Origin: Actinacidiphila acidipaludis | Lineage (GTDB): Bacteria; Actinomycetota; Actinomycetes; Streptomycetales; Streptomycetaceae | Direction of reading: 5' to 3' | Length of the DNA stretch: 64,000 nt | NCBI RefSeq assembly: GCF_019890725.1 | Contig: NZ_JAINZZ010000004.1 | Coordinates: forward strand, 124,001 to 188,000 | Shown here: positions 34,430 to 44,080 of the stretch, in pieces | How positions within the stretch are numbered: position 1 is the stretch's first letter | Layout of the letters: each line of letters begins with the position of its first letter | Made by a program: the position numbers and the translations under genes | The notes under the pieces: generated by a model | What the model was told of the DNA's origin: nothing | The model's input: the letters and a program-made list of their open reading frames with translations, nothing else | Database searches by the model: none

Positions 34430-36562
34430 GTGCGGACAAGACGTCGGGCCTTCCCCGCCCTGCTCGCGGCCTGCGCGGCCGTCGCACTGAGTTCCGCGTC
34501 GCCCGCCCGGGCCGTCACCCGGTCGGGCGACGGCCCGATCCCGCTCGCCCGGACGGGCCAGGTCACCGACCGGGTCGGCGCGCTCGGCGGCCGCGGGCCC
34601 GAGGTGGGCAGCGCGCTGCAGCGGCTCTACTCCGCCCAGCGTCTGCAGCTCTTCGTCGCCTACGTGAGCACCTTCTCCGGACGCAGCCCGCAGGACTGGG
34701 CCAACGCCACCGCGGTCAAGAACGGCCTGGGCCGCAAGGACCTGCTGCTCGCGGTGGCCACCCACGACCGCCAGTACGCGGTCTCCGCCGACCAGGACTC
34801 CGGTCTGACGCAGGACCAGCTCAACGAGGTCAGCGACCGGGCCATCGAGCCGGCGCTGCGCGAGAACGACTGGGCGGGCGCGGCGATCGGCGCCTGCGAC
34901 GGCTATGACGCGGTGCTCACCGGCCGGGCGGTGGCCGCGCCGGCCATCTCCCCCGGTGCCGCCGACCCCGGCGGCGCCCCCAGCGGCGCCGGCACCAACG
35001 AGGCCGCCGCGCTGTGGATCCCGGTCGCCGCCGTCGCCGCGGCCGGCTTCCTCGGCCTGTGGGCGTACCGCAGGCGCCGGATGCCCGCGAGCGGGCCGCC
35101 GGGCCACCGGCCCGCACCCACCTGGCGGGCGCCGGGCGGCGGCCGGACCGCCAAACAGCCCACCCCCCTCACTCCGCTGCCCGAGCTGGACGCCCAGGCC
35201 CGCCAGCTCCTGGTGGCCACCGACGACGCGGTCCGCACCAGCCAGGAGGACGTCGGCTTCGCCGCCGCCCAGTTCGGCGACGAGGCCGCCAAGCCGTTCG
35301 GCGAGGCCGTGGACTACGCCAGGGGCGAGCTGACCGCGGCGTTCCGGATGCGGCAGCGGCTGGACGACGCCTTCCCCGAGGACGACGACACCCGGCGGCA
35401 GATGCTCGACGAGATCCTGTCGCGCTGCACCCAGGCCAACCGCCGCCTGGACGCGGAGTCCGAGGCGTTCGACCGGCTGCGGGCGATGGAGGCCAACGCC
35501 GCGCAGGTGCTGGAACAGGCCGAACAGGCGCTGGCCGCGCTGCCGGGCCGGATCGCCGCGGCCGAGGACGCCCTGGGCCCGCTGGGCCGGCGGTACGCCG
35601 ACTCCGCCCTCGAACCGGTGGCCGGCCATCCGGCGGAGGCCAGGGACCGCATGGAGTTCGCCCGCACCACCCTGGACCAGGCGCGCGCGGCGCTGGCCAC
35701 CGACCGGGGGCGCGCCGCGGTCTTCGTCCGGGCCGCCGAGGGCGCGCTGGACCAGTCGGCGACCCTCGCGGACTCGGTGACGCGCCGTGAGCAGGAGCTG
35801 CGCGCCGCCGAGGCCGCGCTGCGGGACGCGCTCGCCGAGACCGGCGCCGACCTGGCCGAGGCCCATGGCCTGGCCGGCGGCTCCGCCCCCGGCTCGACGG
35901 CCGGCCTGCAGGGCTTGATCGCCCGCGCCGAGGCGGTCGTGACCGGTGTTCAGCAGGAGATGACGGCCGGGCGCTACGACCCCATCGCCGCGCTGCGCCG
36001 GGTGGAGGAGGCCGACGCCGCCCTCGACGAGGCGCTGTCCGGGGCCCGCGACCGGGACGACGCCGTCCGGCGCGCCCGCGCCCTGCTCGACCAGGCGCTG
36101 CTGGCCGCCCGCAGCGAGGTCGCCGCCGCCCGCGACATCGTCACCACGCACCGCGGCGCGATCGGCAGCCAGGCCCGCACCCGGCTGGCGGAGGCGGAGC
36201 GGCGGCTGCGGCTGGCCGAGGCGTCGGCCGTCACGGACCCGGCGGCCGCGCTGGAGCACGCGCACGACGCGGACCGGCTGGCCCGCGAGGCGCAGGCGTT
36301 CGCCGGTCAGGACGTCAGCGGCTTCGCCGACTTGGGCGGGTTCGGCGGGTTCGGCGGCCACGGCGTGGGCAGGCGCACCACCGGAGGCATGGGCGGCATG
36401 GGCGGCGCCCTGCTCGGCGGGATCCTGCTGGGCGGTGTGCTCGGCGGCGGAGGCGGCGGCTTCGGCGGCACGGGCGGCGACTTCGGCGGATTCGGCGGCG
36501 GACCGGGCAGTTTCGGCGGCGGCCAGACCCGCGGCCGCATGGGCGGCGGCGGACGGTTCTAG
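34430..36562 (+). CDS. TPM-domain membrane protein with long coiled coil and glycine-rich tail
   Basis: 710-residue protein. A signal peptide (ALLAACAAVALSSASPARA) is followed by a TPM domain (TLP18.3/Psb32/MOLO-1) at about 40-165, with VTDRVGALGG and YAVSADQDSGLTQDQLNEV. A membrane helix lies near 190-213 (WIPVAAVAAAGFLGLWAY). About 400 residues of Ala/Glu/Arg-rich coiled coil come next, and the last 75 residues are Gly-rich with a hydrophobic GALLGGILLGGVLGGGGGG segment. GTG 34430 has GGGAGG 6 bases upstream. The PspA/IM30 gene follows 40 bp later, so the pair probably acts together in membrane maintenance, as inferred for TPM/PspA neighbours in other bacteria. Confidence 0.85.
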   Translation: MRTRRRAFPALLAACAAVALSSASPARAVTRSGDGPIPLARTGQVTDRVGALGGRGPEVGSALQRLYSAQRLQLFVAYVSTFSGRSPQDWANATAVKNGLGRKDLLLAVATHDRQYAVSADQDSGLTQDQLNEVSDRAIEPALRENDWAGAAIGACDGYDAVLTGRAVAAPAISPGAADPGGAPSGAGTNEAAALWIPVAAVAAAGFLGLWAYRRRRMPASGPPGHRPAPTWRAPGGGRTAKQPTPLTPLPELDAQARQLLVATDDAVRTSQEDVGFAAAQFGDEAAKPFGEAVDYARGELTAAFRMRQRLDDAFPEDDDTRRQMLDEILSRCTQANRRLDAESEAFDRLRAMEANAAQVLEQAEQALAALPGRIAAAEDALGPLGRRYADSALEPVAGHPAEARDRMEFARTTLDQARAALATDRGRAAVFVRAAEGALDQSATLADSVTRREQELRAAEAALRDALAETGADLAEAHGLAGGSAPGSTAGLQGLIARAEAVVTGVQQEMTAGRYDPIAALRRVEEADAALDEALSGARDRDDAVRRARALLDQALLAARSEVAAARDIVTTHRGAIGSQARTRLAEAERRLRLAEASAVTDPAAALEHAHDADRLAREAQAFAGQDVSGFADLGGFGGFGGHGVGRRTTGGMGGMGGALLGGILLGGVLGGGGGGFGGTGGDFGGFGGGPGSFGGGQTRGRMGGGGRF

Positions 36563-36602
36563 CCGCCCGCTTCGGGCACAACCCACGGAGCAGGGAGTTC
36601 GG

Positions 36603-37316
36603 ATGACCAAGCAGACCATTCTCGGCCGGGTGGCCCAGCTCGCCAGGGCGAACGTCAACGCGCTGCTGGACCAGGCCGAGGACCCGCAGAAGATGATGGA
36701 CCAGCTGATCCGGGACTACACGGCCAACATCGGCGAGGCCGAGACCGCGGTCGCCGGCACCATCGGCAATCTGAGGCTGCTGGAGCAGGACCACGCGGAG
36801 GACGTGGGCGCCGCGGCGGAGTGGGGCGGCAAGGCCGCCTCGGCCAGCCGCCGGGCCGACCAGCTCCGGCTCGCGGGCAGCGCGGATGCCGACCGCTTCG
36901 ACAACCTCGCCAAGGTCGCGCTCGGCCGGCAGCTCCAGTCGGAGAAGGAGGCGAAGGCGGCCGAGCCGATCATCGCCGCGCAGACCGAGATGGTCGACAA
37001 GCTCAAGGCCGGCCTGGACCAGATGAAGGCCCGGCTGGCCCAGTTGCAGTCCCGGCGGGACGAACTGGTGGCCCGTTCGCGGTCGGCCCAGGCGCAGAAC
37101 ACCATGCTGGACGCCGTCAAGAGCATCGACGTCCTGGACCCGGCGAGCGAGCTGGGCCGCTTCGAGGACAAGGTGCGGCGCGAGGAGGCACGCGCCCAGG
37201 GCCGGGACGAACTGGCCGCGTCCTCGCTGGACCACCAGTTCGAGTCCCTGGACGCCCTCTCGGACGCCGCCGAGGTCGACGCCCGCCTCGCCCGCCTGAA
37301 GGCCGCCTCCGCCTGA
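36603..37316 (+). CDS. PspA/IM30 family protein
   Basis: 237-residue peripheral membrane protein of the phage-shock/Vipp1 family, which binds and protects stressed membranes. The start MTKQTILGRVAQLARANVNALLDQAEDPQKMMDQLIRDY is characteristic, and nearly the whole length is coiled coil (residues 25-190). GGGAG precedes the ATG. Coupled in position to the TPM protein upstream. Confidence 0.92.
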   Translation: MTKQTILGRVAQLARANVNALLDQAEDPQKMMDQLIRDYTANIGEAETAVAGTIGNLRLLEQDHAEDVGAAAEWGGKAASASRRADQLRLAGSADADRFDNLAKVALGRQLQSEKEAKAAEPIIAAQTEMVDKLKAGLDQMKARLAQLQSRRDELVARSRSAQAQNTMLDAVKSIDVLDPASELGRFEDKVRREEARAQGRDELAASSLDHQFESLDALSDAAEVDARLARLKAASA

Positions 37317-37381
37317 GATCCGCCCCCGGCTGAGGACCGCCTCCCGCTGACGGCCCCGGGTACGCCCCCGCGGGATGAGGG

Positions 37382-39964
37382 TCAGTACATGCTGAGCAGG
37401 TCCTCCACCGAGGGACCGGCGGAGGCGGCGCCGCCGCGCAGGGCCAGTTCGAACCAGACGGTCTTGCCCCGGTGGGTGCGGCGGCTGCCCCAGGACTGGC
37501 TGAGCATCGTGACCAGTTGCAGGCCGCGGCCCCCCTCGTCGGTGTCGCGGGCCCGGCGGCGGCGCGGCTGCATCAGCGCGCTGTCCCACACCTCGCACAC
37601 CAGCGTCCGGTCCAGCAGCAGGCGCAGCCTGATGTCGCCGTAGCCGTGCCGCAGCGCGTTGGTGACCAGCTCGCTGACCAGCAGCTCGGTGGTGTCCACC
37701 AGGTCATCGAGACCCCAGGCCAGCAGCTGGTCCCGGGCCAGCTCACGGGCCCTGGCCACCGAGGTGGGCTGCGGCTCCAGCGTCCAGTCGCCGACCTTGT
37801 CCGGGGACAGCCCGCGGATCCGGGCCATCAGCAGCGCGATGTCGTCCTCGCCGTGCGCGGTGTCCAGGGTGGCCAGCACGTGGTCGCAGACGTCCTCCAG
37901 CGGGCGCGGCGGCCCGGCCAGCGAGTCCCGGAAGGCGTCCAGGCCCTCGTCCAGCGGGTGGCTGCGGGACTCCACCAGACCGTCGGTGTACAGCGCCAGC
38001 AGTGCCCCGTCGGCGAGCTGCACCTCGATCTCCTCGAACGGCTCGCCGCCGACGCCCAGCGGCACGCCGCGCGGCAGTTCGAGCAGCAGCGGGCTCTCCC
38101 CCGGCTCGACCAGCACCGGCGGCAGGTGCCCGGCGTTGGCGATCGTGCAGCGCCGGGTGACCGCGTCGTAGACGACGTAGATGCAGGTCGCCAGGTAGAC
38201 CTCGGCGAGGTCCGCGTCGCCGGGGTCCTTGGACCGGCGGGCCATGCCCTGCCGGGGCGCGCCCAGGCCGCCGACGACCTCGTCCAACGCGGCCAGCACC
38301 TCGGCGGGTTCGAGGTCGAGCATGGCCAGCGTGCGCACGGCGGTGCGCAGTTCGCCCATCGCGACGGCGGCGCGCAGGCCGCGGCCCATGACGTCGCCGA
38401 CGACGAGCGCGGTGCGGTGGCCGGGCAGCTCGATGACGTCGAACCAGTCGCCGCCGACCTCGGTCTCCATGCTGCCGGGCAGGTAGCGGCAGGCGATGTC
38501 CAGGCCGGCCGCCTCCGGGTCGTCCGGGGGCAGCAGGCTGCGCTGCAGGATCAGGGCCCGCTCGTGCTCCCTGCGGTACAGCCGGGCGTTGTCCAGGAAG
38601 ATCGCGGCGCGCGCGGCCAGTTCCTCGGCGAGCATCCGGTCGCGTTCGGCGAACGGCTCGCTTCCCTTGGCCCGGGAGAACTGCACCAGGCCCAGCACGG
38701 TGTCCCGGGCCACCATCGGCACCACCAGGGTGGACTGCACGAGCGTGCCGCCCAGGTCGTTGGCGCCCTCGCCGTCCAGGACCTGCGGCTGCGCGGTGCG
38801 CAGGGCGCGGGCGCTGGCCGAGCCGAAGCGGTAGCGGTGCACGGCGCCGACCGAGACCGGCCCCTCGCCGGGACTCACGTCGTCGTCGCCGGCCATCACC
38901 ACCGGCGCGTCGGAGACGGCGCTGGCGAAGGCGACGCGGCGCACCTGGCCGCTGCCGTCGGTGGCGCCGGTCAGCTCCTCCTCGCCGGACAGCAGCACCT
39001 GGTAGAGGTCGACCGAGGCCAGGTCGCAGAAGTGCGGGACGGCGACGTCCAGCAGTTCGCGGGCGGTGGTCTCCAGGTCCAGGGAGGTGCCGATGCGCGA
39101 ACCGGCCTCGTTGAGCAGGGCCAGGTTGCGCCGGGCGTGCGCCGCCTCGCGTTCGGCGCGCTGGCGCCCGGTGACGTCCATGGCGAGCCCCGCGACGCCG
39201 ATCGGGCGCCCGGCGTGCCCGCCCTGCCCGGGGATGCCGCCGCTGTGCAGCCGGTACAGGGACATCGCCCAGCGGCGCCTAACGGGGTCGCCGGGCACGG
39301 TGCCGACCAGCGGCATGTCCAGCACCGGTTCGCCGGTCTCCAGGACCTGCCGCAGCGCGGCCGTGAGCCGGTCCGCCTCGACGCGGGAGAGGAAGTCGTG
39401 CGGGCCGCGGCCGCGGTGGCCCTCGGCGGGGCGCCCGAAGACCTCGGCGAAGCGCTCGTTGACGCGGATCAGCCGCAGGTGGGTGTCGAACAGCACGAAG
39501 CCCATCGGGGACTGCCCGAAGACCGCCTGCGAGGCGGCCACGTCGGTCTCGATCTGCCGGAGCGTGGCCACGTCCAGCGCGATGCACACCGCGCCGTCGT
39601 CGGAGGGCATCACGTAGACCTCGGCCAGGCCGTTGCCGCCGGAGGCGTCCTTGTACGGCACCAGGCCGTTCCACTCGCGGCCGTCGAGGATCTGCGCCAG
39701 CCGCTCGTGGGCGCGGACCTGGACATCCGGCGGGGCGAAGGCGGCGATCGGGTCGCGGCCGAGGGCCTCCTCCGCGGCCACGCCGAAGAACTCCTCGGCG
39801 CGCCGGCTCCAGTGGTCGATGCGCCCGGCACGGTCCAGCGAGAACGACGCGACGCGTATGTAGTCGTACATCGAGCCGGGCGGGCTCGACTGCCAGACCC
39901 CGGCGCGTGCCGCCGGGTCCGCGTCGTCTCCGGGGGGGACCTCCCCTGCTGGCATGTCGCTCAC
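37382..39964 (-). CDS. PAS-PAS-GAF-SpoIIE phosphatase-HATPase regulatory protein
   Basis: 860-residue cytoplasmic stress-signalling protein combining a PP2C-type serine phosphatase with an anti-sigma-factor-type kinase. Domains in order: PAS (about 30-125), second PAS (135-265, starting VFGQSPMGFVLFDTHLRLIRVN), GAF (295-470), SpoIIE/PP2C (490-710) and HATPase_c (735-850). Catalytic signs in the phosphatase are GGDWFD, GDVMGRG, LYTDGLVE and HGEDDIALL. The kinase N-box is ELVTNALRHGYG and the G-box DEGGRGLQLV. Such proteins set the phosphorylation state of anti-anti-sigma factors. A close paralogue lies 226 bp upstream (40191-42704). Confidence 0.92.
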   Translation of the reverse strand: MSDMPAGEVPPGDDADPAARAGVWQSSPPGSMYDYIRVASFSLDRAGRIDHWSRRAEEFFGVAAEEALGRDPIAAFAPPDVQVRAHERLAQILDGREWNGLVPYKDASGGNGLAEVYVMPSDDGAVCIALDVATLRQIETDVAASQAVFGQSPMGFVLFDTHLRLIRVNERFAEVFGRPAEGHRGRGPHDFLSRVEADRLTAALRQVLETGEPVLDMPLVGTVPGDPVRRRWAMSLYRLHSGGIPGQGGHAGRPIGVAGLAMDVTGRQRAEREAAHARRNLALLNEAGSRIGTSLDLETTARELLDVAVPHFCDLASVDLYQVLLSGEEELTGATDGSGQVRRVAFASAVSDAPVVMAGDDDVSPGEGPVSVGAVHRYRFGSASARALRTAQPQVLDGEGANDLGGTLVQSTLVVPMVARDTVLGLVQFSRAKGSEPFAERDRMLAEELAARAAIFLDNARLYRREHERALILQRSLLPPDDPEAAGLDIACRYLPGSMETEVGGDWFDVIELPGHRTALVVGDVMGRGLRAAVAMGELRTAVRTLAMLDLEPAEVLAALDEVVGGLGAPRQGMARRSKDPGDADLAEVYLATCIYVVYDAVTRRCTIANAGHLPPVLVEPGESPLLLELPRGVPLGVGGEPFEEIEVQLADGALLALYTDGLVESRSHPLDEGLDAFRDSLAGPPRPLEDVCDHVLATLDTAHGEDDIALLMARIRGLSPDKVGDWTLEPQPTSVARARELARDQLLAWGLDDLVDTTELLVSELVTNALRHGYGDIRLRLLLDRTLVCEVWDSALMQPRRRRARDTDEGGRGLQLVTMLSQSWGSRRTHRGKTVWFELALRGGAASAGPSVEDLLSMY

Positions 39965-40190
39965 TCGCCCGACCCCTCCAGCTCAGCACACACATGGACC
40001 GGTTGGAGCCGAGTATTCAGCATGCAGACCGTCCAGCACACGGTCTTGTCGATCACAGCATCATCTCGGCTCCCGGGTACGGGGACGGACCCCCGGAACA
40101 CCGCGGCCGCGTCTTTCGCTTCCGTCCCTTCGGCATACCCGGCACAGTGGCGTCGAATCATGCAGCGGGGGGCGCCCGGCGGCATCCGGC

Positions 40191-42704
40191 TCAGGGAAGC
40201 GCCAGTTCGAACCACACGGTCTTGCCGAGGGGGCCGTGGCGCGTTCCCCAGCGCCGGGACGTCCGGGCGACGAGCTGCAGCCCCCGGCCGCCCTCGTCGG
40301 TCTCGGCGGCGTTCCGCTCGCGCGGCGGGTCCGGCAGCGGGTCGGAGACCTCCACCAGCAGCGACGAGCCACGGACCATCCGCACCCCGATCGGACCGTG
40401 CGCGTACCGCAGCGAGTTGGTGACCAGCTCGCTGACCAGCAGCACCGTCACGTCCGACAGCGGCAGCAGATCCCAGTGCACCAGGGTGTCGCGCACCCGG
40501 CGGCGGGCCAGCCGCACCGCGCTGGCCTCCGCGGGGAAGGTCCAGCCCGCGGTGGACCCGGCGGGCAGGCCGCCGAGCCGGGCCATGAGCAGCGCCACGT
40601 CGTCCGGTTCGCGGCCCGGCTCCATGGTGGCCAGCAGGTCGTCGCAGGCGTCCTCCAGCGAGTGCAGCGGGCGGCTCAGGGTCGCGCGCAGGCGTTCCAG
40701 CCCGGCGCTGATGTCGTGGCCGCGGGACTCCACCAGGCCGTCGGTGTACAGCACCAGCACCGCGCCGTCCGGCACCTCCAGCTCGGTGGTCTCGAACCGT
40801 ACGCCGCCCACGCCGAGCGGGACGCCGGTGGGCAGTTCGAGCAGCCGGGCGTGGCAGTCGTCGCGGTTCTCCGGCGGCCCCGGCTCCACCAGCACCGGGG
40901 GCACGTGGCCGGCCTGCGCGAGGGTGCAGCGCCGCGTGGACGGGTCGTACACCGCGTAGACGGCGGTGGCCATCCACCCCTCGATCTGCCCGCGGGCCAG
41001 GTCGTCGCCCAACTCGTTGACGCGGCTCAGCAGTTCGTCGGGCGGCATGTCCAGACCCGCCAGGGTGCGGACCGCGGTGCGCAGCCGGCCCATGGTCGCG
41101 GCGGCCCCCAGGCCGTGGCCCATCACGTCGCCGACCACGAAGGCCAGCCGGCCGCCGGCCAGCGGGATGACGTCGAACCAGTCGCCGCCGACCTCCGCGC
41201 CGCTGCTGCCCGGCACGTACCGGAACGCCACCGCCACGCCCGGCGGTTCCGGCACGGTCTGCGGGAGCAGGCTGCGCTGGAGCATCAGCGCGCCCTCGCG
41301 CTCGCGCACGTACAGCCGGGCGTTGTCCAGGGCGGCGCCGGCGCGGTCGGCGAGTTCGGTGGCCGGCGCCAGGTCGTCCCGGTCGAACGGCTCGCGCCCC
41401 ACGGACCGGCTGACCACCAGCAGTCCGAGCACCACCCCGCGCGCCCGCAGCGGCGCCACCAGCATCGAGGTGATGCCCAGTTCGACGGCGGCCTCGATCT
41501 TCGGGTCGTCGGGGAAGGTGGTGCGGCGCAGGTCCTCCTCGGTGCACACCAGCCGCGGCTCGCCGGTGACCAGCGCCGTCCCGAACACCGAGTCCTTCGT
41601 GAAGTCGACGAGCTGGCCCCGCCGCAGCATCCGGCTGACCGCCGGGCTCCACTCGACCGCGCCCACCCCGAGCTGCCGCATGGGAGTGGTCGCGGTGTAC
41701 GGCACGCTGGGCAGCTCCCCGCCCTCGGCCGCCTCGGCGTGCAGGATGACGCCGGCGTAGTCGGCGAACGCGGGCACGAGCGCCTCGGCGAGGGCTTCGG
41801 CCGCCCGGTGGACGTCGAGCACGCCGGCGATCCGCGAACCCACGTCGTTGAGCAGCGCCAGCCGCTGCCGGGCCCGCTCGGCCTTGGCTGCGTCGCGCAT
41901 CCGCTCGGTGACGTCCATGACGGTCGCGCTGATGCCGAGCACCCGTCCGGCCCGATCCACCAGCCGGTGGTACGACAGCGAGCGGTGGCCTGCGCCGCGC
42001 GGCGCAGGCGCCACCAGGTCGATCACCGGACGGCCGGACGCCAGCACCTCGCGCTGCAGCGTGGTCAGCTCGCCCGCCGCGGCCGGGCCGAGGACCTGGG
42101 CGACGGTCCGGCCGAGGTGCGCGGCGACCGGCAGGCCGTTCATGTCGGCCAGGGCCTGGTTGACCCGGACGTAGCGCAGGTCGCGGTCGAAGATGGCGAC
42201 GCCGAGCGGCGAGGAGTCGAAGAGCGCGTCCAGGGCGGCCAGGTCCTGCTCCAGCGTCTGCAGCCGGCTGGTCTCCACCATCGACGCCAGCACGAACGGG
42301 CGGCCGTCGCCGTCGACCAGCAGGGTCGCCCGGGTCTCCACCTGGACGGAGTGGCCGTCGCGGTGGCGCAGCGACAGGATGCCGTCCCAGCGGCCGGTCC
42401 GCAGCAGGTCGGCGAGGATGTGCCCGGCCTCGCCGGGCTCCGGGACGGTGCGCAGGCGCGCGTGTCCGGTGGGCGTGGTCTCCACGGCCTGAGCCGGGCC
42501 GAACAGCCCGCCGACCCGGCGGCCCACGATGTGCTCGCCCGCCCAGCCCAGCACCTCCTCGGCCAGCGGGCTCCACAGCAGGACGCGCCCGCTGGTGTCG
42601 AGCATGACGACGGCGACGCGGAGGGTGTCGAGGAGGGCGCCCCGGGGGCGCTCGGCCGGGGGTGGGGGCACATCGTCCGGCGACGCGTCGCCGCTGTCGC
42701 TCAT
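40191..42704 (-). CDS. PAS-PAS-GAF-SpoIIE phosphatase-HATPase regulatory protein (paralogue)
   Basis: 837-residue protein with the same architecture as its neighbour: PAS (about 25-140, DTLRVAVVMLDTSGRVLLWS), PAS (150-265, LFDSSPLGVAIFDRDLRYVRVN), GAF (285-450), PP2C (465-675) and HATPase_c (695-835). Motifs are GGDWFDVI, GDVMGHG, LYTDGLVE, EPDDVALL, ELVTNSLRYAHG and DEGGRGLQLVA. I chose ATG 42704 because the paralogue also starts MSD; a GTG at 42755, with GGGGGAG 10 bases upstream, would add 17 residues. The pair arose by duplication, but PAS and GAF parts have diverged more than the catalytic parts, so they probably sense different cues. Confidence 0.9.
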   Translation of the reverse strand: MSDSGDASPDDVPPPPAERPRGALLDTLRVAVVMLDTSGRVLLWSPLAEEVLGWAGEHIVGRRVGGLFGPAQAVETTPTGHARLRTVPEPGEAGHILADLLRTGRWDGILSLRHRDGHSVQVETRATLLVDGDGRPFVLASMVETSRLQTLEQDLAALDALFDSSPLGVAIFDRDLRYVRVNQALADMNGLPVAAHLGRTVAQVLGPAAAGELTTLQREVLASGRPVIDLVAPAPRGAGHRSLSYHRLVDRAGRVLGISATVMDVTERMRDAAKAERARQRLALLNDVGSRIAGVLDVHRAAEALAEALVPAFADYAGVILHAEAAEGGELPSVPYTATTPMRQLGVGAVEWSPAVSRMLRRGQLVDFTKDSVFGTALVTGEPRLVCTEEDLRRTTFPDDPKIEAAVELGITSMLVAPLRARGVVLGLLVVSRSVGREPFDRDDLAPATELADRAGAALDNARLYVREREGALMLQRSLLPQTVPEPPGVAVAFRYVPGSSGAEVGGDWFDVIPLAGGRLAFVVGDVMGHGLGAAATMGRLRTAVRTLAGLDMPPDELLSRVNELGDDLARGQIEGWMATAVYAVYDPSTRRCTLAQAGHVPPVLVEPGPPENRDDCHARLLELPTGVPLGVGGVRFETTELEVPDGAVLVLYTDGLVESRGHDISAGLERLRATLSRPLHSLEDACDDLLATMEPGREPDDVALLMARLGGLPAGSTAGWTFPAEASAVRLARRRVRDTLVHWDLLPLSDVTVLLVSELVTNSLRYAHGPIGVRMVRGSSLLVEVSDPLPDPPRERNAAETDEGGRGLQLVARTSRRWGTRHGPLGKTVWFELALP

Positions 42705-42862
42705 GCCTCGGGCACCCCCGACCGGGTCGGGGCCGGTCGCACCACCCGGCCACACGAAGGGTTATCTCCCCCTTACCCCATCATCAGAGCTTTTTGTCGC
42801 TTTTGCCGGGTCAGCACCTTTCGGCCGCCGTCCCGGAGGTACGCCGGAGGCAGCCGCCGGGT

Positions 42863-43260
<398 letters not shown>

Positions 43261-43264
<4 letters not shown>

Positions 43265-43434
43265 GCCTGGGCCGCTTTCGGCGCGATCCGTTCGATCACA
43301 TAGGCCTGCCGGTCCCCCGCACCCAGCGTGGCCGCCACCCGCTCGGCCTCCGCCCGGGTGGCGTACCGGCCCACCCGGTAGCGGTTGCCGCTCTCGTCCT
43401 GGCGTATCAGGACCCACACCAGCTCCGCCGTCAC
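43261..43434 (-). CDS. Small SPOR-like protein (57 aa)
   Basis: 57-residue soluble protein: VWVLIRQDESGNRYRVGRYATRAEAERVAATLGAGDRQAYVIERI. The beta-alpha-beta pattern with RVGRYATRAEAERVA resembles half of a SPOR/sporulation-related repeat. GTG 43434 overlaps the preceding stop by 4 bp, and its own stop overlaps the NUDIX start by 4 bp, which strongly supports that it is translated. Function unknown. Confidence 0.8.
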
Positions 43435-43883
43435 GACGGTCGTCCCCCTTCGAGCGCGCTGAGATGCGCGACGTTGTCCCGGTCGTCCGGATCCTGGCTG
43501 GGTACGCCGGCGAACCAGGCGTCGAGGATCTCCCCGAGTACCGGCCCCGACAGCGTGCGCAGGCTCAGCGCCAGCGCGTTCGCGTCGTTCCACCTGCGCG
43601 CGCCGTCCGCGGTGTAGGCGTCGCCGCACAGCGCGGCTCGCACGCCGGGCACCTTGTTGGCGGCGATGGACGCACCCGTCCCGGTCCAGCAGCAGACGAC
43701 GGCTTGGTCAGCTCCGCCCTCCGCCACCGCGCGCGCCGCCGCCTCCGCACTCCAGGCCCAGTCGGCGCGGTCGTCGGAGCGCAGCGCCCCGTAGGCCGCG
43801 ACGATGTGCCCGCGGTGCCGCAGCTCGTCGACGAGCTGCCGGGCCACGGGCTCATCCATGTCCGAGGAAACGGCGATGCGCAT
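43431..43883 (-). CDS. RpiB/LacA/LacB family sugar-phosphate isomerase-like protein
   Basis: 150-residue Rossmann-like protein. MRIAVSSDMDEPVARQLVDELRHRGH matches the RpiB start, and AVVCCWTGTGASIAANKVPGVRAALC carries the active-site cysteine and phosphate loop of ribose-5-phosphate isomerase B. RpiB normally has GTGIGMSIAANK; here Ala replaces Gly-Met, and the protein departs elsewhere, so the substrate may be another sugar phosphate. It heads a three-gene operon with 4-bp overlaps (SPOR-like and NUDIX genes). I chose ATG 43883 as it starts at the first beta strand. Confidence 0.85.
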   Translation of the reverse strand: MRIAVSSDMDEPVARQLVDELRHRGHIVAAYGALRSDDRADWAWSAEAAARAVAEGGADQAVVCCWTGTGASIAANKVPGVRAALCGDAYTADGARRWNDANALALSLRTLSGPVLGEILDAWFAGVPSQDPDDRDNVAHLSALEGGRPS

Positions 43884-44080
43884 ATGCGCGACCCTACGCC
43901 CGAGGTTCACAGCGCGGGTACGGATTACCACGAAGAGGAACCGATCCGGCCAGGCGCAGGCACGAAAAATTGACGCCCCGTCAACCCGCGGCGCCGGAAT
44001 TCACCCCAAGGAGTGAGCCACTGCCGCCGGTGGGACGCGCCACCGCCGCTCGCCGGCCGCCGCGGGCCGGCCCACGGCCG

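Noticed and set aside
43970..43984. Short palindrome TTGACG-CCC-CGTCAA about 90 bp upstream of the RpiB-like gene
   Set aside because: Six-base arms are common by chance and nothing similar was found near other genes here; it could equally be a weak stem after the GntR gene.
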